Of a stretch of DNA of 64,000 bases, positions 37,226 through 46,594 are shown piece by piece. The stretch spans positions 186,001 to 250,000 of the forward strand of contig NZ_FPJO01000002.1 in the NCBI RefSeq assembly GCF_900119365.1, written 5' to 3'. The notes below the pieces were generated by a model. That model saw only the letters and a list, made by a program, of their open reading frames with translations, searched no databases and was not told where the DNA came from. The position numbers and the translations under genes were made by a program. This DNA comes from Streptomyces atratus (GTDB taxonomy: Bacteria; Actinomycetota; Actinomycetes; Streptomycetales; Streptomycetaceae). The stretch's first letter is position 1. Every line of letters begins with the position of its first letter.

Positions 37226-38473
37226 TCAACTGGGTGGATACACCCAGGCGTTGGGACGGCACTTGATTCCGCCGACGTTCAGCGACTTGGTCTGCTGCTG
37301 CATCACCGGAGCGAGGGCCCCGCGCGTGCCGCAGCTCACATGGTCGTGACCCAGCCGGTGACCGACCTCATGGTTGATCAGCATCTGGCGGTAGGCGAAG
37401 AGTTTGTCCGGTCCGAAGGTCGACGAGCCCTGGGCCCAGCGGTAGGCGTTGATCATCACGCGCTCCGTCGCCGCGGAGTCGCAGCTGACGTTGTCCACCG
37501 TCGTGTCCAGCCCCGACTTCGCGCACCATTCGCCGGTCGTCCCGGGGCTGGCCAGGGTGATCACGAAATCGGGGTCGTCGGCGGAGACCCGCTCGAACGT
37601 CATCGCCCCGTCGTGCGCCCAGCTGCGGTCGTCGTTGAGCGTCTCCTGGACGGCCCTGGCGAAGAGCGCGGTGTCGAGACCGAGCCCCTTCTCGACATCG
37701 ATCCGGTAGCGGTACTTGTGCCCCCGGCCCGGGGCCTTCGCCGCCCCCGGGATCGTCTCGAACTTTCCGGACGCCTTCAGTTCCGGGGCAAACGGATAGG
37801 CCTTGGCCATCTTCTGGGCGTACGAGAGCGGCTTGGCCCGCACCGCCTCGGGGGTCGGGCGGTCGTCCGAACGGGAGGCGCCGTCGGGGCCGCGGCGGTC
37901 GACGCCCGAGGGCTGTGCGGCGGTGGTCCCGCCACCGTTGTCCTGAGTGACCTGTCCGGCCACCACCACCGCGAGGACCGTGGTCACCGCGGCGGCCGCG
38001 ATCCCGGTGAAGGTGCGGCCCTTGGCGCCCTTGCCCGGCGCCGGGCCGTCGCTGCCGCCGGGCGGCTGCTCGTCCCGCTCGCCGACCGGGGCGCGCGGAT
38101 CGGCGGGGCGGGCCGGCGGGACGGAAGGCCCGCGCGGTGCGGGCGGGGTGTCGAATGCCTCGACGAAATCGCGCCGCGGCCCCGGTATCAGCGGCCGGGT
38201 GCCGGACTGCTGCCGCCGGGGCGCCGCCTGCGGCTGCGGGCCCGTTCCCCAACCGCCGCCGGGTTCGTGCTGTTCGGGGTGGCCGCCGCGGACGTGTCCG
38301 GCCTGCTGGAAGGGCGTGTGCCCGTCGGGACCGGCCGGTGCGTCCGCCTGCCTGCGGCGCCGTCCGGAGCCGGGGCCCGGCCGGGCGCCCGCGCGATCGC
38401 CGCCTGCGTCCGCGGTGGCGGTCTCGATGTCGGGCCCCGAGGGTTTGGGGCCCTTTCGACTATGTCGTCCCAC
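37226..38473 (-). CDS. DUF3152 zincin-like membrane-anchored metalloprotein
   Basis: A 415-residue protein from the GTG at 38473. A long Pro/Gly/Arg-rich cytoplasmic N-terminus leads into one membrane segment (TFTGIAAAAVTTVLAVVVAG). The outer domain contains HEVGHRLGHDH, a zincin motif with the extra His, and several cysteines (CAKSG, VSCDSAA, SCGTRG, KCRPN) that could form disulfides. This DUF3152 family is secreted or membrane-anchored in actinobacteria; substrate unknown. The alpha/beta hydrolase ends eight bases before the start, so they are cotranscribed. Its position after moeZ (interrupted by an accessory block) matches Rv3207c. Confidence 0.88.
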   Translation of the reverse strand: MGRHSRKGPKPSGPDIETATADAGGDRAGARPGPGSGRRRRQADAPAGPDGHTPFQQAGHVRGGHPEQHEPGGGWGTGPQPQAAPRRQQSGTRPLIPGPRRDFVEAFDTPPAPRGPSVPPARPADPRAPVGERDEQPPGGSDGPAPGKGAKGRTFTGIAAAAVTTVLAVVVAGQVTQDNGGGTTAAQPSGVDRRGPDGASRSDDRPTPEAVRAKPLSYAQKMAKAYPFAPELKASGKFETIPGAAKAPGRGHKYRYRIDVEKGLGLDTALFARAVQETLNDDRSWAHDGAMTFERVSADDPDFVITLASPGTTGEWCAKSGLDTTVDNVSCDSAATERVMINAYRWAQGSSTFGPDKLFAYRQMLINHEVGHRLGHDHVSCGTRGALAPVMQQQTKSLNVGGIKCRPNAWVYPPS

Positions 38474-38481
38474 GCCCCGGA

Positions 38482-39447
38482 TCAGCTCCCGCCGCGTTCG
38501 TCGAGCAGTTCCCGGAAGGCCTGGGCGACCGCCTCCGGGTACTCCATCATCGCCACGTGCCCCGCGTCGGGCAGGGTCAGCAGCCGTGAATCGCGGAAGG
38601 CCGCGGACGCCTTGCGCGCCATCCGGTACGAGACGAGCTGGTCCCGTCCGCCGTACACGAGCTGGGTCGGTGCGAGCACCCGCTCGGCCTGGCGCCACAG
38701 TCCGTGCTGCCCGCCGAGCGTGTACGCATCGACAATGCCACGTGCCGAGCGTGCCATCGCGTCCCAGAAGTACGGCAGCCCCATCCGGCGCTCCATTTCG
38801 GCCACCGCTTCGCGGAAGCCCGCCTCGGAGACGCGCCCCGGATCGCCGTAGCAGAGCGCCATCACGCCGCAGGTGCGGTCCTCCGCGGACCAGTCACTGG
38901 TCATCCGGGCGAACAGGCCGGCGACGCCGGGCACGGCGAGCAGCCCCGTCGGCAGGGCCGAGCGCTGCACCCGGATCTCGGGGAGCGCGGGCGAGACGAG
39001 GGTGAGGGTGCGCACCAGGTCGGGGCGGACCGCGGCGACCCGGGTGGCCACGGCCCCGCCGAGCGAATTGCCGAACAGGTGCACCGGACCGCGCTCCTCG
39101 GCATCGAGGAAACGGATCACGGCGCGGGCGTGCCCGGTGACCGAGTAATTCCCGTCGTCCGGCGGCGGCGAGTCACCGAAGCCGGGCAGATCGACCGCCT
39201 CGCCGTCCACCACGTCCTGGAGCAGCGGCATGAGCGCCGACCAGTTCTGCGAGGAGCCGCCGAGCCCGTGCACATAGAGCGCGGGCGGCAGCCCGGTCCG
39301 CTCCGGCGGCCGGGAGCGGACGCTCAGCGTCAGCCCGGGCAGCCCGACGGAGCGCAGCTCCTCCCCCTCCGCGACCCGGACGGCGCTCACCGCCGGGGAC
39401 ACCGCGGCGGCGACGGCACGGACTCCCGGCAGCTCGGTCGAAGACAT
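38482..39447 (-). CDS. Alpha/beta-hydrolase
   Basis: A 321-residue serine hydrolase. The oxyanion segment HGLGGSSQNW, the nucleophile elbow GNSLGG, an acid residue in VYGGRDQLV and His in DAGHVAMMEYPE give a full triad. No signal peptide is apparent. The substrate is unknown. It ends eight bases before the DUF3152 start. Strong similarity to lipases or esterases of actinobacteria is expected; in Rv3203 (lipV) a related hydrolase lies in the neighbouring repair block, but here the position differs. Confidence 0.9.
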   Translation of the reverse strand: MSSTELPGVRAVAAAVSPAVSAVRVAEGEELRSVGLPGLTLSVRSRPPERTGLPPALYVHGLGGSSQNWSALMPLLQDVVDGEAVDLPGFGDSPPPDDGNYSVTGHARAVIRFLDAEERGPVHLFGNSLGGAVATRVAAVRPDLVRTLTLVSPALPEIRVQRSALPTGLLAVPGVAGLFARMTSDWSAEDRTCGVMALCYGDPGRVSEAGFREAVAEMERRMGLPYFWDAMARSARGIVDAYTLGGQHGLWRQAERVLAPTQLVYGGRDQLVSYRMARKASAAFRDSRLLTLPDAGHVAMMEYPEAVAQAFRELLDERGGS

Positions 39448-39556
39448 GCGGCAATGTTACGAGACGATCACACCCCGATTCATGTGTTCGCCGTCACAGA
39501 CCGCATAGCGGCCTGCGGACGCAGCTCCTACGCTCGAAGCAAGGAAGGGAGTCACC

Positions 39557-39772
39557 ATGACGGTCGACCCCAGCGACCCGGAGACCTTCGAGGACATCCA
39601 GCCGGACGAACCGGACCAGGAGACGCCCCGGGCGGACGCCGCCGAGCAGCGGGCCGATCTCCAGCAGGAGCACGACGAACCGCTCACGGACATAGACCGG
39701 GACAGCGCCAACGAGGCCGATGCGGCGGAACAGGCCCGCGTCGTGACACAGAATGAGGACGATTACCGCTGA
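39557..39772 (+). CDS. Small acidic protein, function unknown
   Basis: A 71-residue product with an exceptionally acidic composition (MTVDPSDPETFEDIQPDEPD opening) ending NEDDYR, likely disordered. The ATG is preceded by GGAAGGGAG. I recall nothing on its function. It is divergent from the hydrolase operon, whose start is 109 bp away, and could share a bidirectional promoter region. Confidence 0.8.
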   Translation: MTVDPSDPETFEDIQPDEPDQETPRADAAEQRADLQQEHDEPLTDIDRDSANEADAAEQARVVTQNEDDYR

Positions 39773-39940
39773 TACAAACTGCTTTGTCCCGGTGGCCGAG
39801 GAACCAGTGGCTACCGCAGCCGTCCGGTCCATGAAATTCTGCGTCCGCGCCGCGCACACCCGGGTTACCCAAAAGTACGATGGCTGTATGGCGCAGCGTG
39901 CACGGAAAAGCTGTGTCCGATCACAAATTTGGGAGGCGGC

Positions 39941-40582
39941 GTGACAGCCATCGAGCAGACCGAGGCGGCGCGCCCGCGAGGCACTCGCCTGCCTCGCCGC
40001 GCCCGACGCAATCAGCTGCTGGGCGCCGCGCAGGAAGTCTTTGTGGCGCAGGGCTACCACTCCGCCGCGATGGACGACATCGCCGAGCGGGCCGGGGTCA
40101 GCAAGCCGGTGCTCTACCAGCACTTCCCGGGAAAGCTGGAGCTCTACCTGGCCCTTCTCGACCAGCACTGCGAGTCGCTTCTCCAGGCGGTCCGCACGGC
40201 CCTGGCCTCGACCACCGACAACAAGCTCCGGGTCGCCGCGACGATGGACGCGTACTTCGCGTACGTCGAGGACGAGGGCGGCGCCTTCCGGCTGGTCTTC
40301 GAGTCCGACCTGACCAACGAGCCCGCGGTGCGCGAGCGCGTCGACCGGGTGTCGCTGCAGTGCGCGGAGGCGATCTCCGACGTCATCGCCGGTGACACGG
40401 GACTGTCCAAGGACGAGTCCATGCTGCTCGCGGTCGGCCTGGGCGGTGTCTCCCAGGTGGTCGCCCGCTACTGGCTCTCCAGCCGGTCCGCCATTCCGCG
40501 GGACACGGCGGTCCAGCTGCTCACCTCCCTGGCCTGGCGGGGCATCGCGGGCTTCCCGCTGCACGGCATCGATCAGCACTGA
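39941..40582 (+). CDS. TetR-family transcriptional regulator
   Basis: A 213-residue repressor from the GTG at 39941 (GGGAGG eight bases before). The helix-turn-helix reads AAQEVFVAQGYHSAAMDDIA then AGVSKPVLYQHF (about 24-63). The C-terminal ligand domain is helical (LLDQHCESLLQAVRTAL..). The ligand is unknown. It corresponds in order to Rv3208, upstream of a DUF3107 gene. It probably regulates a nearby gene; I see no obvious operator palindrome. Confidence 0.92.
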   Translation: MTAIEQTEAARPRGTRLPRRARRNQLLGAAQEVFVAQGYHSAAMDDIAERAGVSKPVLYQHFPGKLELYLALLDQHCESLLQAVRTALASTTDNKLRVAATMDAYFAYVEDEGGAFRLVFESDLTNEPAVRERVDRVSLQCAEAISDVIAGDTGLSKDESMLLAVGLGGVSQVVARYWLSSRSAIPRDTAVQLLTSLAWRGIAGFPLHGIDQH

Positions 40583-40723
40583 CCGGTCCGCCCTGCGCGT
40601 CCGCCGTCCGTGTTCGCTGCGGGCGTTGCCCACCGACCACTGGCGGCCCCCCTCAGCGGGCTAATGTGTGCTGCGTACGGCGCGGCTCACCGCGCAGGGA
40701 CTGACCGTCGGAGGGACATAGCC

Positions 40724-40951
40724 GTGGAGGTCAAGATCGGGGTGCAGCACACACCCCGGGAGATCGTTCTGGAGAGCGGGCTTTCCGCCGAAGAGGTCGA
40801 GAGCACCGTCGCGGAGGCTCTCACCGGTAAGGCGCAGCTGCTCAGCCTCACGGACGAAAAGGGCCGCAAGGTCCTGGTGCCGGCCGACCGGATCGCTTAC
40901 GTGGAGATCGGCGAGCCCAGCACGCGTCGTGTGGGGTTCGGCGCGCTGTAG
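40724..40951 (+). CDS. DUF3107 small conserved protein
   Basis: A 75-residue product from the GTG at 40724 (GGAGGGACATAGCC before it). It reads VKIGVQHTPREIVLESG and ends EPSTRRVGFGAL, typical of DUF3107 (TB9.4, Rv3208A), a widespread actinobacterial family of unknown function. Beta-strand and helix alternate, suggesting a compact fold. It follows the TetR gene, as in mycobacteria, and is followed by a terminator. Confidence 0.92.
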   Translation: MEVKIGVQHTPREIVLESGLSAEEVESTVAEALTGKAQLLSLTDEKGRKVLVPADRIAYVEIGEPSTRRVGFGAL

Positions 40952-40976
40952 GCAGCACGCTCCGAGCAGTGACCGT

Positions 40977-41014
40977 GGCAGCGGCCCGGTGGGAAGTCCC
41001 ACCGGGCCGCTGCC
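40977..41014. terminator. 18-bp hairpin after the DUF3107 gene
   Basis: GGCAGCGGCCCGGTGGGA (40977-40994) pairs perfectly with 40997-41014. It ends the TetR-DUF3107 unit and is about 130 bp before the next gene. Confidence 0.8.
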
Positions 41015-41147
41015 CGTCGCTGTTCCTGGTGATTCCTGTGCGAACCCTGCGCCGAGGAGGGTTGCATTCCGCGACCGGCGGGTAGTACCGCTAACGACCG
41101 ATTCAGGTCAGGCCCTACCCGCCCCGCAACTCGCGAGGTGATCTTCT

Positions 41148-41405
41148 GTGATCCTGGAACCACTCGGCTCCGTCGTGCTCGGACTCGCGCTCGCCTGGGC
41201 GGCGCTCCGCTCCCTGCCGCACCGGCTCCCGTCCCGCCGTGTCGTCTTCACCACCGGTGCCCTGGGAGCCCTGTTCGGCGCATTCCTCATGCACTCGGTG
41301 CTGGGTCCGGGCCATGTCGTGGCCACGCTGGTCGGCGCGGCGCTGATCGGGTCCGTGACGCTCTCGCTGCTGGTCCGCCCGCTGAGCCGATCAGCGGCGG
41401 CCTGA
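41148..41405 (+). CDS. Small membrane protein, unknown
   Basis: An 85-residue product from a GTG (GCGAGGTGAT upstream) with three hydrophobic stretches: VVLGLALAWAALRSL, VFTTGALGALFGAFLMH and ATLVGAALIGSVTLSLLV. GxxxG-like packing motifs are present. The family and function are unknown to me. It converges on the ferritin-like gene, 35 bp away. Confidence 0.75.
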   Translation: MILEPLGSVVLGLALAWAALRSLPHRLPSRRVVFTTGALGALFGAFLMHSVLGPGHVVATLVGAALIGSVTLSLLVRPLSRSAAA

Positions 41406-41440
41406 GGCCGGCCCGGCGGACCGGCCCCCCGGTGAGCCTG

Positions 41441-42175
41441 CTACGCGGCCAGTCCCAGCGCGGCCATGCGCTTGGTGTGCGCCTCGGTGATCCGCGAGAA
41501 CATCCGCCCGACCTCCGCCAGGTCGAAGCCGTCCGCCACACCGCCGACGAGCATCGTCGACAGCGCGTCGCGGTCGGCCACCACCCGCTGCGCCTGGGAG
41601 AGCGCCTCGCCCATCAGCCGGCGGGCCCACAGCGCGAGCCGGCCGCCGACGCGCGGGTCGGCCTCGATCGCGGCGCGCACCTTCTCGACGGCGAAGTTCC
41701 CGTGCCCGGTGTCGTCGAGCACGGCGAGGACCAGGGAGCGGGTGTCCGAGTCGAGCCGGACCGCGACCTCGCGGTAGAAGTCACTGGCGATCGAGTCGCC
41801 GACGTACGCCTTGACCAGGCCCTCCAGCCAGTCCGACGGCGCGGTCTGGCGGTGGAAGTCGTCGAGCGCCTTGGCGAACGGCTCCATCGCACTGGTCGGC
41901 TCCACCTCGATCGCGGTCAGCCGGTCGGTGAGCCGCTCGAAGTGATGGAATTCGGCGGAGGCCATCTTTGCCAGCTCCGCCTTGTCCGCCAGCGTCGGCG
42001 CGAGTTTGGCGTCCTCGGCGAGCCGCTCGAAGGCTGCCAGCTCCCCGTACGCGAGTGCTCCCAGCAGGTCCACGACCGCTGCCCGGTACTGCGGCTCCAC
42101 CGACGCGGTGGCCCAGTCCTGGGCGGCGATACCGGTGGGTTCAGGGGTTTCAGTGGCGTTGTCAGGCGTCTCCAT
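41441..42175 (-). CDS. Ferritin-like-fold protein (MiaE-like)
   Basis: A 244-residue helical protein starting at the ATG at 42175. Conserved ELAAFERLAEDAK, ASAEFHHFERL and an EGLVKAYVGDSIASDF helix supply Glu and His residues as found in ferritin-like di-iron carboxylates such as the tRNA hydroxylase MiaE. Whether two irons are bound is unproven. Rv3210c occupies the same place next to a DEAD-box helicase. It is divergent from that helicase with a 394-bp gap. The ribosome site is weak. Confidence 0.85.
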   Translation of the reverse strand: METPDNATETPEPTGIAAQDWATASVEPQYRAAVVDLLGALAYGELAAFERLAEDAKLAPTLADKAELAKMASAEFHHFERLTDRLTAIEVEPTSAMEPFAKALDDFHRQTAPSDWLEGLVKAYVGDSIASDFYREVAVRLDSDTRSLVLAVLDDTGHGNFAVEKVRAAIEADPRVGGRLALWARRLMGEALSQAQRVVADRDALSTMLVGGVADGFDLAEVGRMFSRITEAHTKRMAALGLAA

Positions 42176-42569
42176 GAAGCGCAGAATAGCCCGCCCGGCG
42201 GGGGACGGAAGGGCCTGGCCGGCCAGTGGCATCACACCGTTCCAATGAATTCGCCCAACACACATGCGCGAATCCGGGGTACAGTGGTATTGCGCCTACT
42301 GAGTATTTTGGACGTACCGGTGGCGTGAAAATGGTGAAAACGAATGAGGATGCCCGGTCGGTGGCCCGATCGGCTCCGACCCGACAGCCCTCCACGCGGG
42401 TCGTACGACACGTACGACCGCAGATGAGGGGCCCCCTCAGCGGCACGAGCGCTCGAGCGACGGCAGTGGTCCCGCGCCACCCGGCCCATCCACGGCCGGA
42501 TGACCAACCCCGGCACGGTACGACCCCCAGCGTTCGCCTCGGACCGCGTCTCACAGAAGAGGCAGCACC
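42176..42569. other. Divergent intergenic region and long leader of the DEAD-box helicase
   Basis: 394 bp. A TACAGT -10-like box lies at 42280-42285, which would give a 5' leader of roughly 280 nt for the helicase. Long leaders are typical of cold-responsive DEAD-box genes. The helicase start itself is discussed with that gene. I see no small gene I can defend. Confidence 0.4.
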
Positions 42570-44504
42570 CTGACTACGTTTCGTGAACTCGGGATTCTTC
42601 CCGAGACGGCCGAGGCCCTTGAAGCCGTCGGCATTGTGTCCCCGTTCCCCATCCAGGAGATGACGCTCCCCGTCGCGCTCTCCGGCTCCGATGTCATCGG
42701 CCAGGCCAAGACCGGCACCGGCAAGACCCTCGGTTTCGGTCTGCCGCTGCTGGAGCGCGTCACCGTCCCCGCGGACGTCGAGGCGGGCCGGGCCCGGCCC
42801 GAGGAGCTGACCGAGGCGCCGCAGGCGCTCGTCGTCGTCCCCACCCGTGAACTCTGCCAGCAGGTCACCAACGACCTGCTCACCGCCGGCAAGGTGCGCA
42901 ATGTCCGCGTTCTCGCGATCTACGGCGGCCGGGCGTACGAGCCGCAGGTCGAGGCCCTGAAGAAGGGTGTCGACGTGATCGTCGGCACCCCGGGCCGGCT
43001 GCTCGACCTGGCCGGACAGCGCAAGCTCGACCTCTCGCACGTCCGCGCACTGGTGCTCGACGAGGCCGACGAGATGCTCGACCTGGGCTTCCTGCCCGAC
43101 GTCGAGAAGATCATCACGATGCTTCCGGCGAAGCGGCAGACGATGCTGTTCTCGGCGACCATGCCGGGCGCCGTCATCGGTCTCGCGCGCCGCTACATGT
43201 CGCAGCCGACACACATCCGCGCCACCTCGCCCGACGATGAGGGCGCGACCGTCGCGAACATCTCGCAGCACGTCTACCGGGCCCACTCGATGGACAAGCC
43301 GGAGATGGTCTCCCGCATCCTGCAGGCCAACGGCCGCGGACTCGCGATGATCTTCTGCCGCACCAAGCGCACGGCGGCCGACATCGCCGAGCAGCTGGAG
43401 AAGCGCGGCTTCGCGTCCGGCGCGGTCCACGGCGACCTCGGCCAGGGCGCCCGCGAGCAGGCGCTGCGCGCCTTCCGCAACGGCAAGGTGGACGTGCTCG
43501 TCTGCACCGACGTCGCGGCCCGCGGTATCGATGTCGAGGGTGTGACCCACGTCATCAACTACCAGTCGCCGGAGGACGAGAAGACCTACCTCCACCGCAT
43601 CGGCCGGACCGGCCGCGCGGGCGCCAACGGCATCGCGATCACGCTGGTCGACTGGGACGACATCCCGCGCTGGCAGCTGATCAACAAGGCGCTCGACCTG
43701 AAGTTCAACGACCCGGTCGAGACCTACTCCACCTCGCCGCACCTCTTCGAGGAGCTCGACATCCCGGCCGGCACCAAGGGTGTCCTGCCGCGGGCCGAGC
43801 GGACCCGTGCGGGCCTGCGGGCCGAGGAGATCGAGGACCTCGGCGAGACGGGCGGCCGCGGTCGCAAGTCCGCCCCGGCGCCCGCCGACCGCGAGGAGCG
43901 CGCACCGCGTACGCCGCGTCAGCGTCGCCGCACCCGGGGCGGCGCCGCCGTCCAGGAGGCGCCCGCCACCACCGCCGCGGTGCCGGCCCCGGCAGCCGAG
44001 GCCGCCGACGCCCCGTCGGAGCCGCGTACGCCGCGTCGCCGTCGCCGCACCCGGGTCGGAGCCGCGGACGCCGCGGCCGAGGCCGTGATGAACGCGGTGG
44101 AGGCCGTGGTCGAGGTCGAGGTGGCACCGAAGGCCGCCAAGGCCCCGGTCGAGGACGCGCCCGCGGCCGAGACCAAGCCGCGCCGCCGCCGCGCCCGCGT
44201 GGTCAAGCCGGTCGAGGACGAGGTCGACTTCCAGATCGCGCCGGTCTCCGAGCCGGTGGCCGAGACGAGGACGGTGACCAAGCCGCGTCGCCGCACCCGC
44301 GTCGTCAAGCCGGCCGAGGACGAGGTCGACTTCCAGATCGCGCCGATCTCCGAGCCCGTCCCGGAGACCAAGCCGCGCCGCCGCACCCGTGCGGCCGCCA
44401 AGCCGAAGACGGAGGCCGTGGCCGAGACCCCGGCCGCCGAGGGCGAGGCGAAGCCGCGCAGGCGCCGGGCGCCGCGCGCGGCCGCCGCGAAGACCGAGGG
44501 CTGA
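42570..44504 (+). CDS. DEAD-box RNA helicase (RhlE-type) with CTG start
   Basis: A 644-residue helicase. The Q motif (TFRELGILPETAEALEAVGI then PFPIQ), Walker A AKTGTGKT, VLDEADEMLD, SAT and HRIGRTGRAG are all present. A basic, repetitive tail of about 230 residues holds several KPRRRTR blocks and EDEVDFQIAP repeats, probably RNA-binding. In the helicase frame there is a TGA at 42501 and no ATG, GTG or TTG before an internal GTG at 42636, which would cut the Q motif. The only start that keeps the Q motif is CTG at 42570, with AGAGG seven bases upstream. Position matches Rv3211 (rhlE). Confidence 0.92.
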   Translation: MTTFRELGILPETAEALEAVGIVSPFPIQEMTLPVALSGSDVIGQAKTGTGKTLGFGLPLLERVTVPADVEAGRARPEELTEAPQALVVVPTRELCQQVTNDLLTAGKVRNVRVLAIYGGRAYEPQVEALKKGVDVIVGTPGRLLDLAGQRKLDLSHVRALVLDEADEMLDLGFLPDVEKIITMLPAKRQTMLFSATMPGAVIGLARRYMSQPTHIRATSPDDEGATVANISQHVYRAHSMDKPEMVSRILQANGRGLAMIFCRTKRTAADIAEQLEKRGFASGAVHGDLGQGAREQALRAFRNGKVDVLVCTDVAARGIDVEGVTHVINYQSPEDEKTYLHRIGRTGRAGANGIAITLVDWDDIPRWQLINKALDLKFNDPVETYSTSPHLFEELDIPAGTKGVLPRAERTRAGLRAEEIEDLGETGGRGRKSAPAPADREERAPRTPRQRRRTRGGAAVQEAPATTAAVPAPAAEAADAPSEPRTPRRRRRTRVGAADAAAEAVMNAVEAVVEVEVAPKAAKAPVEDAPAAETKPRRRRARVVKPVEDEVDFQIAPVSEPVAETRTVTKPRRRTRVVKPAEDEVDFQIAPISEPVPETKPRRRTRAAAKPKTEAVAETPAAEGEAKPRRRRAPRAAAAKTEG

Positions 44505-44530
44505 GCGGCCACCGCTCAGCAGCCTGATCC

Positions 44531-44568
44531 GCCGGACGGGCCCGAGGACATCCTCGGGCCCGTCCGGC
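44531..44568. terminator. 18-bp hairpin after the DEAD-box helicase
   Basis: GCCGGACGGGCCCGAGGA (44531-44548) pairs with 44551-44568. No T-run follows. Confidence 0.8.
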
Positions 44569-44620
44569 GTTCCGGCGCCTCGCTTCTGCCCATCCGGCCT
44601 GCGCGGCATAACCTCGTCCC

Positions 44621-45469
44621 ATGAGCCGGCCGCACACCTTCACCCCGCCCCCCTGCGCCCACGCCCGTCAGCTGCGCACTTCGCGCGGCGACTTCGCCGT
44701 GCTGGACGCCTCGCCGCCCGGTGCCGTGCGCGCCACCGCCCTCCTGCTGCCCGGGTACACGGGCAGCAAGGAGGACTTCATGGCGCTCCTCGAACCGCTC
44801 TCGGCCGCCGGGTACCGGATCGTCGCCGTGGACGGCCGCGGACAGTACGAGACCGAGGGGGCGGACCGTCAGGAGTCCTACGCACAGGGCGAGTTGGCCC
44901 TCGATGTGCTCGCCCAGGCGGCCGCCCTCGAAGCGGGCGGCGAAGGCACCGTGCATCTTCTGGGGCACTCGCTCGGCGGGCAGATCGCCCGCGCCGCCGT
45001 ACTGCTCGACGCCTCGCCGTTCCGTTCGCTGACGCTGATGTCCTCCGGGCCCGCCGAGGTCGTCGAGGCCCAGCAGCTCAAGGTGAAGGTGCTCAGCGAC
45101 GCGCTCGCGACGCTGAGCATGGCCGAGGTGTGGGAGGCGATGCGCGCCCTCGACCCGCCGGAGGAGGCGGCGACGGACGGTGAGGCCCTGCGCCGCCGCT
45201 GGCTGCGCCACCGGCCCGCCCAGCTGATCGCCACCGGCCGCCAGCTGGTGACCGAGCCGGACCGGGTGGCCGAACTCGCCGCCGTACGGCTGCCGGTCCA
45301 TGTGCTCTCCGGCGAGCGCGACGACACCTGGCCGGTGCCGCTGCTCGACGACATGGCGCGGCGGCTCGGCGCGCACCGCACCCGGATCGCGGGCGCCGAG
45401 CACTCCCCCAACACGGACCGCCCGGAGCAGACCGCGACGGCGATCGCCGCGTTCTGGGACGGCCTGTAG
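44621..45469 (+). CDS. Alpha/beta-hydrolase
   Basis: A 282-residue protein with LLLPGYTGSKEDF (oxyanion region), the nucleophile elbow GHSLGG, VLSGERDDTWP (acid) and AGAEHSPN (His). It is cytosolic and of unknown substrate. It is monocistronic by spacing: a terminator lies upstream and the NYN gene converges 17 bp downstream. Confidence 0.88.
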   Translation: MSRPHTFTPPPCAHARQLRTSRGDFAVLDASPPGAVRATALLLPGYTGSKEDFMALLEPLSAAGYRIVAVDGRGQYETEGADRQESYAQGELALDVLAQAAALEAGGEGTVHLLGHSLGGQIARAAVLLDASPFRSLTLMSSGPAEVVEAQQLKVKVLSDALATLSMAEVWEAMRALDPPEEAATDGEALRRRWLRHRPAQLIATGRQLVTEPDRVAELAAVRLPVHVLSGERDDTWPVPLLDDMARRLGAHRTRIAGAEHSPNTDRPEQTATAIAAFWDGL

Positions 45470-45485
45470 ACGACGCCGGGAGGGC

Positions 45486-46373
45486 TCAGTACTGCGACTG
45501 GAGGTGCTGCCAGAAGCCGTCGCGCAGCGCCCGCCGCAGATGCGCGTGGCCGCGCAGCGAGTGCTGGAGCAGCCGTTCGGCCTCGACCAGCAGGTCCTGG
45601 TCGACGGAGCCCGGCAGGTAGGGGTGTCCGGGCAGCAGGTCGGCGAGGGACTCACGGCCCCGGGCGGCCAGCCAGGCGGCGGCGATCTGCGCACCGACGA
45701 AGCGGACGTCCTCGCGCGCGGGCGCGGGGGTGTCGTCCTCGTAGGTGGTGACGGGGCGTCTGGTGACGTACGGGCGGCAGAAGTCCAGGTCGAAGGTGCG
45801 CTGGCTGTCGACCTCCCAGAGCAACGGTTCGGCCTGGTTGCGCCCCTCCCCCGCCTCGATGCCCCACAGGTGCACCCGGGCCCCGTACCCCTGGGCCGCC
45901 TCCACCGCGGAGACCAGGTCCTCGTCGCCGCCGACCAGTGCGGCGTCGCTGATGGCACGGTGCCGGGCGAGCGATTCGAGGTCGGTGCGGATGAGTGAGT
46001 CGACGCCCTTCTGCTGGTTGTTGGCGTTGAGGTTGCCGAGTCTGACCTTGACGTCGGGGAGTTCGGCGATGGACTGCTGCTCGGCGGTGTGGATGCGCCG
46101 CCTGGCTCCGTCGTACCAGTACACGCGCAGCAGCCTGCTGTCCGCGAAGATCGTCCGGGCCTTGTCGATGAAGGCCTCGATCAGCCCTTCCGCGTCGAGG
46201 TCGAAGGAGCGGCGGTCCTCGGTGCCGGTGACGAGCAGTCCGGCCGCGGCGTACACATAGCCCGCGTCCACGAAGATCGCGTGGGTCGAGGGGGTCTTCG
46301 ACACCTCGGCGAGCATGCGCTGGAGCAGCTCGTTGGTGCGGTCCAGGCGCTCGCGGATCTCTGCCTCGTTCAT
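45486..46373 (-). CDS. NYN/PIN-like domain ribonuclease candidate
   Basis: A 295-residue protein of the NYN (LabA/DUF88) family. Acidic residues at the predicted metal site are in AIFVDAGYVY, KGVDSLIRTDL and GGDEDLV. An N-terminal coiled-coil-like helix (IRERLDRTNELLQRMLAEV) suggests oligomerisation, and a C-terminal helical part (LADLLPGHPYLPG) is attached. NYN proteins are usually ribonucleases; target unknown. Its AAA-rich upstream region is 220 bp before the small plus-strand gene. Confidence 0.85.
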   Translation of the reverse strand: MNEAEIRERLDRTNELLQRMLAEVSKTPSTHAIFVDAGYVYAAAGLLVTGTEDRRSFDLDAEGLIEAFIDKARTIFADSRLLRVYWYDGARRRIHTAEQQSIAELPDVKVRLGNLNANNQQKGVDSLIRTDLESLARHRAISDAALVGGDEDLVSAVEAAQGYGARVHLWGIEAGEGRNQAEPLLWEVDSQRTFDLDFCRPYVTRRPVTTYEDDTPAPAREDVRFVGAQIAAAWLAARGRESLADLLPGHPYLPGSVDQDLLVEAERLLQHSLRGHAHLRRALRDGFWQHLQSQY

Positions 46374-46594
46374 TCGGGCCTCGTCGTGGACCTCGTCGAC
46401 CGGTCGTGCTCGGTGACCTGCTGATACTTAGACATCCAAAAAATTTCCTTAGCGTAGGGAATGTTTGCCCGAGGCAAGCCGTTATACCCCTCGTGGAGCA
46501 CGGGACAGCGGTGTCCGGTGCTCTCATCCTTGCGGACGGGTCATCCGTCCTCCCAGTAGTTCTCCAGCAGGAGGATCAGACGAAGGGAAGCCTT

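Noticed and set aside
39753..39944. Small ORF between the acidic protein and TetR gene
   Set aside because: It overlaps the start of the TetR gene and has no ribosome site; its composition is like non-coding sequence.
42162..44609. Large minus-strand ORF opposite the DEAD-box helicase
   Set aside because: The product is Leu/Arg/Gly-rich and repetitive, the mirror of the basic tail; the plus strand carries every helicase motif.
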